The translations under genes and the position numbers were made by a program. A stretch of 30,802 nucleotides of DNA from CAZUCE01 sp964619265 (lineage in GTDB: Bacteria > Planctomycetota > UBA1135 > GCA-002686595), in NCBI GenBank assembly GCA_964619265.1, contig CAZUCE010000044.1:1-30802 (forward strand). Direction: 5' to 3'. Positions 8,123 to 15,190 of this stretch are shown one piece after another (position 1 is the first letter of the stretch; each line of letters opens with the position of its first letter). The notes below the pieces were generated by a model. It saw only the letters and a list, made by a program, of their open reading frames with translations. It was not told the DNA's origin and did not search any database.

Positions 8123-9251
8123 GTCCCAAAAGTCGCCGCTGCTTGTCCGTCCAGCGGCGATCCCCGGTCGGCGCCGGCGCTCGGAGTTGGTCCAACCGTC
8201 TGGGCTGATCGCGACGGGCGAAAAAGGCCTCGACGGTGGTTCGAGGCGTCCCGCTAGCGTTGCAGGTGCCCCCGTGCCAAACGTGGGCGCAGAGGATCAC
8301 CACCGAACCGGCCGGCGCCGTGATCCGTCGCTCGCCGTCCACCGGACCGGCGGGATCGTGAAGCTCTTGAGCTGGAATCCGGCTCGAGCGGTGGGTTCCG
8401 GGAACCACGCGCATCGACCCGTTGTCCGCGAGGGAATCGTCCAGGAGCCACAGGGTTTTGCAGGCCGTCGCGCCGTGGTTGCAAGGGCCGTGCTCCGAGT
8501 CCGTATGCAAGGGCTCCGCGCCACCTTTGGGCAGCACGGTCCGCGCGTCGAGGGAGGAGAGCCTCGCCTGTCCGCCAAGCAAGTGCTGAACCGCGGCCAG
8601 GACGCGCGGATGGTCCAAGCAAACGTCGAAAGCGGCGTCTTTGCCGGGCAGGTTGGCGATGCGCCGGACGCCAGGCTCGTGGAACGCGGCCGCGATGAAA
8701 GCAGCTCGCAACTCAGCGAAGCCTGTCCAGCGAGCCACGTGCGTCAGCCGCCCGGGAGGCTTGGAGTTCCCCGCAGGAGCTCCGAACCCCGGCGACTCCT
8801 CAACGGATCGCAGGGATTTCTTCCAGCCAGGCAGCAGCGGGAACACGATCCGCCCGGCGACGAATCGCAAGAGTCGATAGCTGGCGCGCAATCCCGCCGC
8901 AAGCGGTGCAAGCGCAAGCGGATGGTCGCGGCGCCCGGCAAAACTCTGGAGCCGAGTCGGTTTGACCACGCCCCCAAACGACCCTTCGGCAGCGATCCAC
9001 TTTCCGTGCCGGTGCCGCAGCCGGGTGAGCTGCTGCTCGTCGAGGACGCTGCTCAGAACCACGTAGCCGTCCTGGTCGAGCGCCCTGCGCTCCTTTGGGC
9101 TCAGCGCAGGGACCGAAGGGCGGGCGCCCCCCTTGGACGGGCCGGCCCCCGGTTCGTCCACATTTTCCGAAGCCGGACCTTGGCGGCCGGGCCGGCTTGC
9201 GGGGTCTCGGGGAATCGGGAGCAAGGAGGGATCGAGCAGGGCGGTGTCCAT
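8067..9251 (-). CDS. PhyH-family Fe(II)/2-oxoglutarate dioxygenase
   Basis: The protein (394 residues from the ATG at 9251) matches the phytanoyl-CoA dioxygenase family: non-haem iron enzymes that hydroxylate small molecules using 2-oxoglutarate and O2. After SPKERRALDQDGYVVL, the usual N-terminal helix and strand, the iron ligands are H249-x-D251 in LHTDSE and a distal His at 323 or 326 (AHVWHGG). The Arg of GTPRTTVEAFF is the likely 2-oxoglutarate contact. About 110 residues of basic and hydrophobic sequence lie between the N-terminal helix and the core, longer than usual. A TTG 72 bp upstream would add 24 residues; the ATG is preferred because GGAAGG precedes it and the added part looks unstructured. 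The 3' end overlaps the converging hydrolase gene. The substrate is unknown. Confidence 0.82.
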   Translation of the reverse strand: MDTALLDPSLLPIPRDPASRPGRQGPASENVDEPGAGPSKGGARPSVPALSPKERRALDQDGYVVLSSVLDEQQLTRLRHRHGKWIAAEGSFGGVVKPTRLQSFAGRRDHPLALAPLAAGLRASYRLLRFVAGRIVFPLLPGWKKSLRSVEESPGFGAPAGNSKPPGRLTHVARWTGFAELRAAFIAAAFHEPGVRRIANLPGKDAAFDVCLDHPRVLAAVQHLLGGQARLSSLDARTVLPKGGAEPLHTDSEHGPCNHGATACKTLWLLDDSLADNGSMRVVPGTHRSSRIPAQELHDPAGPVDGERRITAPAGSVVILCAHVWHGGTCNASGTPRTTVEAFFARRDQPRRLDQLRAPAPTGDRRWTDKQRRLLGLGPRAESAGATESALSAG

Positions 9252-9453
9252 GGCCTTCCGGGCTGGAGGATCGAATCGAGTTCTCGAACGAAGTGCCGCA
9301 GCGTTGCGCTTTTGACCCGACAATCTGCGTCCAGGACGTGGCTCTGGAACCGATCGCGCCTAGAGACCTAGGTGATTCCCCGCCGGCCGTGGCGTACGTT
9401 CCCCAGGGACCCCATTCGCTCCCGTTTCCAATATCCGGTACCTCTTCCCATCC

Positions 9454-10947
9454 ATGGCCGTATCTCCCCCTGACTCGGGTCAGCCGGCGCGTGACCCCAA
9501 GTCGCGCCGACGGCTAACGCGCCGCCAATTCGTCCATCAGGGCCTGCTCCTCTCCGGAGCCGCCGTGACGCCCGGTCTCGCCTCGAGCTCCCACGCGGCC
9601 CCCGTCCGCTGGCGCGGCGACGACACCCTGCGCGTTGGCGCGATCGGCGTCGGGCGTCGCTCCCGCAACTTGATCTCGCGCCTGGGCTATTCCGTCGCAG
9701 ACATTCGCTCCGGCATCGTGCAGGCGGTCGGCAAGCCCGTGGAAGGCGCCGAATTGGTCGCGATCTGCGACGTATTCGACGGCAACCTACAGTCCATGGC
9801 CGCTTCGATCCGCAAAGCTGGAGGCGACCCCAAGCTCTACCGCGACTACCGGGAAATGCTCACCCGCGAGGATTTGGACGCGGTGATCGTGGCCACGCCG
9901 GACTTCTCCCACGCGCCGATCGCTCAGTTCGCTGTCGAGCAAGGCTGCGACGTCTACGTCGAGAAGTGCGCGGCGCATTCGCCGGACCAACTGCGAGCTC
10001 TCGAAGCCGCCGTCGCCAAGCACAAAGCGATCGTGCAGGTCGGCTACCAGCTGCGGCAGGACAACATCAATCAACAGGCGGCCGAGGTCGTCCGGCGCGG
10101 CTGGATCGGTGAGGTTCGGCTGGTCACCTGCGACATCCACCGTAGCGGCACAACCGGAGCGTTGACCCATCCGCTGCTTGAGTACGGCGACCCGCCGTCG
10201 CCCGATTCGGTCGACTGGGATCTGTTCCTGGCCGGGCTTGCCCCTGAACGCCCCTACGATCCGGAGCGATTCTTCGAATGGCGCAAGTTCTGGGACTACT
10301 GCAACGGAACCTGCGGGGACAACGAGTCTCACGTGATCGACGCGGCCGAGTTCGTCGCCGGCGTCGGAATGCCCGGCGCCGCCGTGTCTTCCGGTCGTGT
10401 CTGGGGCGACAGCGGCAAACGCGAGACGCCCAACATGCTGGTCGCCTGCCTCGAATACCCCGAGGAAGAAATGACCCTGCGGTTCACCGAAATCGACACC
10501 AACTCGGGCAAGGACGGAGGTCAGATCTACTACGGCACCGAAGGCACGATGCATGTTTCCTGGGAGCTTGCGGTCTACCCCGATCGATTCTCCGAGAAGT
10601 ACGCGGAGAGTTTCCGGGAGAAGAAGCTCAACCCCTCGACTCCGATGATCCATCTCAAAGACCCCGCAGCAGCGGCCATGCTGGAAGGCAACCCCAGCGA
10701 GCTGTGGCTTGCCGGCCGCGGTGCGGCTCGCACGACGCGTGGCAAAGGCGAATTCGACACGACTCGTCTGCACCTCGAGGAGTTCTTCGAGTGCGTGCGC
10801 TCGCGCCAGGAGCCCTCGGCCAGCCTGGCGAAGGCTCGCGCATCGACGATCGGCGCCCAGATGAGCGCCCGCTCGATCCGAGAGGGCCGCCGCATCACGC
10901 CAGCCGACCTTGGATTTGGGGCCGAGGCCCCCGCTGAAGACGAGTAG
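9454..10947 (+). CDS. Tat-exported Gfo/Idh/MocA-family oxidoreductase
   Basis: The 497-residue protein starts with a twin-arginine signal (RRQF at 23-26, then a hydrophobic run and an Ala-rich cleavage region near 45-50), so it should be folded with its cofactor and exported. The Rossmann motif is GAIGVGRR (62-69); ICDVFD (104-109) is the second strand. The usual catalytic EKP motif reads EKC here (K171, C172). The C-terminal part follows the Gfo/Idh/MocA alpha/beta domain. The family carries out NAD(P)-linked oxidation or reduction of sugars and cyclitols, or acts on glycosides; exported members are very common in planctomycetes. The ATG start gives a complete signal peptide. It is divergent from PhyH across ~200 bp and converges on apbE with an 8-bp gap. 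Confidence 0.9.
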   Translation: MAVSPPDSGQPARDPKSRRRLTRRQFVHQGLLLSGAAVTPGLASSSHAAPVRWRGDDTLRVGAIGVGRRSRNLISRLGYSVADIRSGIVQAVGKPVEGAELVAICDVFDGNLQSMAASIRKAGGDPKLYRDYREMLTREDLDAVIVATPDFSHAPIAQFAVEQGCDVYVEKCAAHSPDQLRALEAAVAKHKAIVQVGYQLRQDNINQQAAEVVRRGWIGEVRLVTCDIHRSGTTGALTHPLLEYGDPPSPDSVDWDLFLAGLAPERPYDPERFFEWRKFWDYCNGTCGDNESHVIDAAEFVAGVGMPGAAVSSGRVWGDSGKRETPNMLVACLEYPEEEMTLRFTEIDTNSGKDGGQIYYGTEGTMHVSWELAVYPDRFSEKYAESFREKKLNPSTPMIHLKDPAAAAMLEGNPSELWLAGRGAARTTRGKGEFDTTRLHLEEFFECVRSRQEPSASLAKARASTIGAQMSARSIREGRRITPADLGFGAEAPAEDE

Positions 10948-10955
10948 CGCGCTCG

Positions 10956-12038
10956 CTATTCGGCTGCGAGTCCGAGCTCCAATCGCTCCAGCTCGTTGCT
11001 CTCCGATTCGCTCGAGACCGTGATGAAGATCGCGCGGTCCAGCGAGGTACCCACTTCCATGGAGAGGTTTCTTGCTACCTCGGAGCCCATCACCATCAAA
11101 GCGGTCGAAGCAAAGTCTGCTTCGAAGGCCGAGCCGGCAAACACGACCACGCGAACCGTCCCGTGTCGAACCGGATGACCGGTGCGTGGATCGAGCACGT
11201 GGCTGGCCAGGCGGCCGCCTGGAAAAAACGGCTCGGACAACTGTCCGGAAACAGCCAACGCGCCATCGGTGAGCCACACGCGGTCCGCGCCCTCGCCTCC
11301 TAAGTCCAGGTCGATCGGCCAGCCAGCCTCCTCGCTCTGCGGGTCGTCGCCCCGGGCTTGGATCGAACTAGCGCCCGCCGAGACGAGATAGTGCTCGACG
11401 TTGCGCTCGGAAAGCACGCGACCGATGCGCTCGCAAGCGAGCCCCTTGGCCACAGCTCCGAGGTCAAGCTGAACGCCTTCGTTAGCCGGACGATAGAACT
11501 GGCCGTCGAACAGGAACGCATCGGCTCCACAGCTCCGGCCCGTGGCTTCGCGCTCCTCCTGGCTCGGCAATTCTGGCCGGCCGGCCTCATCCGCGTAGTA
11601 ACCGTACAGCTCTAGCCAAGCGCCGATCGTCACGTCGAATGCGCCGCCGGAAAGCTCGCGGGCTGCTTCGCAGCGAACGAGTAGGTCGACCAAAGAAGCG
11701 CTCGGCTCGAAGCCCTCGGCCTTTGAGAAGGCCGCGTTGAGCCTGGTAACTTCGGAATTCGGATCCCAAATCGAGGCCAGCGACTCGACCTGCTCCGCGG
11801 CCTCGAAGGCCGCTTCAGCGAGCGGGGCTCCGTCGCGTTCCGGCTCCAGGGCGAGCCGCAATTCAAAGCGCGTGCCGAGCAGGAAAGTCTCGAAGCGCTG
11901 CACAACCCGCTCCGAGTCCGCGGCTTGTACGGACCATCCCGCCCGCCCGCAGCCGAGAGCCAAGAGCCCGAAGAGCAGGCAGGCCTTAGAGGTTCCCAAG
12001 CCGGATCGCACCGGTCGGACAGTTTCTTTGGCAAGCAT
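10956..12038 (-). CDS. apbE: FAD:protein FMN transferase (ApbE), lipoprotein
   Basis: The protein (360 residues from ATG 12038) is an ApbE flavin transferase, which joins FMN through phosphoester to Thr/Ser of exported redox proteins. Family marks are GGAFDVTIG, DLGAVAKGLACERI (the canonical DLGGIAKGYA), HVLDPRTGHPV and the metal-binding EADFASTALMVMG. The N-terminus holds a hydrophobic run ending in LLALGC, a good lipobox with C30, so it should act at the outer face of the membrane. Its start overlaps the end of the patatin-ferredoxin gene by 53 bp. Starts at GTG 12011 or TTG 11999 would give a shorter, more typical lipoprotein signal and less overlap. The overlap suggests co-transcription. 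No target protein with an FMN-binding domain is seen in this window. Confidence 0.9.
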   Translation of the reverse strand: MLAKETVRPVRSGLGTSKACLLFGLLALGCGRAGWSVQAADSERVVQRFETFLLGTRFELRLALEPERDGAPLAEAAFEAAEQVESLASIWDPNSEVTRLNAAFSKAEGFEPSASLVDLLVRCEAARELSGGAFDVTIGAWLELYGYYADEAGRPELPSQEEREATGRSCGADAFLFDGQFYRPANEGVQLDLGAVAKGLACERIGRVLSERNVEHYLVSAGASSIQARGDDPQSEEAGWPIDLDLGGEGADRVWLTDGALAVSGQLSEPFFPGGRLASHVLDPRTGHPVRHGTVRVVVFAGSAFEADFASTALMVMGSEVARNLSMEVGTSLDRAIFITVSSESESNELERLELGLAAE

Positions 12039-13137
12039 GGTCGCGGGTGCACTCGTAGTTGGAGAGCTTGCGGACGGTGGCCTTCTCGCCGCGCGCCCAG
12101 AAAGCGTCGGTCTCGCAGACCATCTCGCAAATGCCGCAGCCAATGCAAGCGGCCGAGTCAATTCGAATCGAAACGTAATCGCGGGGGGTCACCGGGCAAG
12201 CGAGCCCCGGGACGATGTCGTCCGTGATCAGGTCGCGGGTTGCCGCGTGGGCCGTCAGGGTCCGAAGCGTCTCTTCCTCGCCCAGCTTCACGACCGACTG
12301 GACGTCCTGGAAATCAAAGCGCGCCAGGTGCCCAACCTTGGGTTGAATCAGCGCCGTCTTGTAGTCCACGTGCATGTGGAGGTTCTGCTCCGCGACCACT
12401 TCCTCGGCGATCTCGAAGGCGCGAAGCATTGTCGACATGACCCGTGACTTGTAGTCGGGGGTCTTCATGGCCGCTTTGATCGTGAGATCCACAGCGATCG
12501 TGATATCCGGACGCAGGGTCTTCGCGTAGCGCAGCGGAACCGGGTCGACGATCCCGCCGTCCATGTAGTGGAACTCGTCGTCGTGGTAGGGCTCGAAGAT
12601 GCCCGGCAGGGCGCAGGAGGAATACACCGCATCCACCAACGACAGATCGCGAAACCCGGGACTGCCCCAGAAAATCGAACCGCCCGTTTCCAAGCGAACC
12701 GCGTTGCAATAGAACGGGATCTGCAGATCGTCGAAACCACCCTCCGGCAAGATCTCGCCGAGGCGATCCCGGAAGCGCTCACCGCGATACATCGAGGGCG
12801 TGCGCGCGCCTTTCACCAGGAACTTCAGGAAGTTGAGCTGGAAGTAATCTCCCTTCTCAATGTCGCTGATCAGCTGCTCCATCTTGTCGATCGAGTAGCC
12901 GGCCGCACCCATCGCGCCAACCAGCGAACCGATCGAGGTGCCCACAATCGCGTCGGGCTTGATCCCAAGTGCTTCGAGCGCCTTGAACACACCGATGTGC
13001 GCCATGCCGCGCATGGCGCCACCGCCCAGGACGAGCACGACCCGCGGCTTGCGCGGAACCGGCGGGCCCTCTGAGGCCGAAGATCCGGCGGAGTTCGGGG
13101 CCTGGCTAGGCGAAGAGTCGGATTCGGTCAGGGACAT
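11986..13137 (-). CDS. Patatin-like phospholipase fused to a C-terminal ferredoxin-like domain
   Basis: The 383-residue protein has an RssA/NTE-like patatin domain (about 30-300). The oxyanion loop is GGGAMRG (38-44), the nucleophile is S68 in GTSIG, and the dyad Asp is D193 in MDGG. These enzymes are Ser-Asp lipid acyl hydrolases. The last ~60 residues are a ferredoxin-like domain: C331-x2-C334-x2-C337-x3-C341, then C363-x5-C369-x3-C373-P. The first set is complete; the second lacks one Cys of the usual four, so it may hold a [3Fe-4S] cluster or serve only to complete the first. A low-complexity Ser/Pro stretch opens the protein. The ATG at 13137 was chosen because the longer open frame upstream looks non-coding. 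No signal peptide is visible. It leads an apparent two-gene unit with apbE. Confidence 0.88.
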   Translation of the reverse strand: MSLTESDSSPSQAPNSAGSSASEGPPVPRKPRVVLVLGGGAMRGMAHIGVFKALEALGIKPDAIVGTSIGSLVGAMGAAGYSIDKMEQLISDIEKGDYFQLNFLKFLVKGARTPSMYRGERFRDRLGEILPEGGFDDLQIPFYCNAVRLETGGSIFWGSPGFRDLSLVDAVYSSCALPGIFEPYHDDEFHYMDGGIVDPVPLRYAKTLRPDITIAVDLTIKAAMKTPDYKSRVMSTMLRAFEIAEEVVAEQNLHMHVDYKTALIQPKVGHLARFDFQDVQSVVKLGEEETLRTLTAHAATRDLITDDIVPGLACPVTPRDYVSIRIDSAACIGCGICEMVCETDAFWARGEKATVRKLSNYECTRDHACQRNCPTGAIRLGNL

Positions 13138-13876
13138 CGGGCAGAGCGGCGCACGCGCGGGTTTCCAGGAGGGAGATCGACCAGGACCCCAAAGAAGATT
13201 AGGCCCCGGGCGGCCTCGATTCCCGGGCTGGCTTCCAGGTCGTCCCAGCGGTCGATCTAGGATCCGCCCCTGCTTCGCTCCGATTCTCGGCTGCTCGCCC
13301 CTCTGCCTGGGCCGGCGGTTTCCCGGCGAGACCAGCACGAGAGAAAGTCGACTCCCGCAGCCCCCCCAGAATCGGAGCTGTTCACCGCCGCGGTGTGCTC
13401 CCGAAAGCTGCTCTCGCTCAAGTCGAGCCGAACTCAGCCTGGAGTCAGGAGCTTCCGGACCATCCAGCCGGATGAACCCAGGGCCTTCTGTGGCGGACGG
13501 ATCGTCCGGGCGGGTGCTAACCGGCGCGACTGCTCTCCTCGAACTCGAGCCGATCGGGATCCTAGAAGCCGCGTGGATTCGAGCCGGAGGGGCCGGGAAA
13601 GAGCGCCTCGGGGCTCGCCGAGGTGGGCACGTCCGGTCCAGCCTTGGGGCAAGGCGTGCGTCCCTCGGCCCAGGCCGTACCCGCTGGCTGGGCCCAGGTC
13701 TTGCTCGAGATCCCGTAAACGGCGCAAGCGAAGCGGCAAGGCCCGGCGCCCTGGATCGGGCGAGCCGGATTCGCGAACCTGCCGGGGTCGAGCGCGGGTC
13801 TGCCCGCGCCTTCGGCCGCGACCGGCGCCTTGCCGAGTCGCCGAGCACCGCTCTTCCCCTACGCCCAGCCTCGCCC
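13138..13876. other. 739-bp intergenic stretch without a convincing gene
   Basis: This lies between the divergent patatin-ferredoxin and thiolase genes. Long frames are open on both strands, but their translations are Arg/Pro/Gly/Ser-rich with no domain, as expected of high-GC non-coding DNA. I looked for RNase P, tmRNA, SRP RNA and tRNA hallmarks and found none that hold. It should contain the promoters for both flanking operons, but no clear promoter or operator stands out. Confidence 0.5.
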
Positions 13877-15190
13877 GTGATCGCTTCCAATCCGCGACGG
13901 GCCGTCCTTGCTGCCGGCCTGCGATACCCGCAGGCCCGCGCTGGCGGCCGCTACACCCAAGAGGACCCCGGCCATTTGGCCGCTTCCCTGTCGCGCGAGC
14001 TCCTGGCTCGCACGGCCGTCGACCCTGAGACGATCGACGAGGTGATCGTTGGCTGCGTTGGGCCGCCCCATGACCAGGCCAACGTGGCCCGCGTCATCGG
14101 GCTGCGTGCTGGCGTTCCCCAGTCGGTGCCGGCCTACACCGTGGCGCGTAACTGCGCGAGCGGCATGCAGGCCGTAACCAGCGCGGTGACGGCGGTCGAG
14201 GCTGGCCGCGGCGATCTGTTCCTGTGCGTCGGCGTTGAAGTGATGAGCGGCTACCCGCTGATCATGAACGACAAGGCTCGCGATTTCTTCGGGGGCATGG
14301 CCAGCGCGCGAACCCCTGCGGCGAAAGCCAAGGCCGTGGCCGCCTTCCGTCCCGGCATGCTGGCGCCTCGCATCGCGATCACCGAAGGGCTCACCGATCC
14401 GATCAGCGGCTTGCTGATGGGTTCGACCGCCGAGTTGCTCGCCCGCGACTTCGGCATCTCGCGCACCGACTGCGACGACTACGCACTGCGCAGTCACGTC
14501 CGTGCGGCCGGCGCGATTGAGTCCGGGCGCTACGAGCGCGAATTAGTTCCCTACCTGCCGCTTGGATCGGGACGCAAGGATGCTTCGCTGACCAGCGACG
14601 ATGGCGTCCGCGCAAACCAAACGCCCGAGGCACTGGCCAAACTGCGGCCGTACTTCGAAAAACCCGACGGGGTCGTGACAGTCGGCAACGCCTGTGGGAT
14701 CACCGACGGCGCGACCGCGCTCTTGATCACCTCCGAGGAACGCGCCCGCGATCTCGGTCTGACGCCGCTGGCGGCGATCCGCGACTTCGCCTGGTCCGGC
14801 TGCGATCCGGCGCGCATGGGGCTCGGTCCGGTATGGGCCACGACCAAGCTGCTCGAGCGCACCGGGATCCAGCTCTCCGACCTCGACGCGATCGAAGTCA
14901 ACGAGGCCTTCGCGGCCCAAGTGCTGGCCTGCAAGATGGCTTTCGAAAGCGACAGCTATGCCATGGAGCACCTCGGGCGCAACGTCGCTGTCGGCGAGCT
15001 CGACCTCGCGAAAACGAACGTCAACGGCGGCGCGATCGCCGTTGGACACCCGGTCGGCGCCACCGGCGCCCGCTTACTCCTGACCACCGCCCACGAACTT
15101 TCCGTCCGCGACGGCGAGCTGGGCCTCGCCACGCTTTGCATCGGCGGCGGCCAAGGCGGCGCCGTTCTGCTCGAGAGGATCGACCGATGA
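13877..15190 (+). CDS. Thiolase (acetyl-CoA C-acyltransferase)
   Basis: The 437-residue enzyme performs the last step of beta-oxidation, cleaving 3-oxoacyl-CoA with CoA to acetyl-CoA and a shortened acyl-CoA. The acyl-accepting Cys is in NCASGMQAV. The C-terminal catalytic residues are His in GHPVGATGAR and Cys in CIGGGQGG; NEAFAAQ is also conserved. Length is nearer to the FadI branch (about 436) than to FadA (about 390). GTG at 13877 is the only start that matches the family N-terminus (RRAVLAAGLRYP); the open frame further upstream is shadow sequence. Its stop overlaps the start of the multifunctional enzyme (ATGA), which implies translational coupling, so the two proteins probably form a trifunctional complex. 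Confidence 0.93.
   Translation: MIASNPRRAVLAAGLRYPQARAGGRYTQEDPGHLAASLSRELLARTAVDPETIDEVIVGCVGPPHDQANVARVIGLRAGVPQSVPAYTVARNCASGMQAVTSAVTAVEAGRGDLFLCVGVEVMSGYPLIMNDKARDFFGGMASARTPAAKAKAVAAFRPGMLAPRIAITEGLTDPISGLLMGSTAELLARDFGISRTDCDDYALRSHVRAAGAIESGRYERELVPYLPLGSGRKDASLTSDDGVRANQTPEALAKLRPYFEKPDGVVTVGNACGITDGATALLITSEERARDLGLTPLAAIRDFAWSGCDPARMGLGPVWATTKLLERTGIQLSDLDAIEVNEAFAAQVLACKMAFESDSYAMEHLGRNVAVGELDLAKTNVNGGAIAVGHPVGATGARLLLTTAHELSVRDGELGLATLCIGGGQGGAVLLERIDR

Noticed and set aside
9787..11277. 496-residue open frame on the minus strand
   Set aside because: Antisense to the Tat-exported oxidoreductase and out of frame with apbE; no recognisable domain.
12938..13876. 313-codon upstream extension of the thiolase frame
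   Set aside because: It overlaps the patatin-ferredoxin gene antisense and then continues as Arg/Pro/Gly-rich sequence; thiolase similarity begins only after GTG 13877.
13138..13876. Possible structured RNA (RNase P-like AGAGAAAGTCGACTCC stretch near 13341)
   Set aside because: The resemblance to the conserved GAGGAAAGUCCGGGCUC element is partial and no matching distal conserved elements were found.
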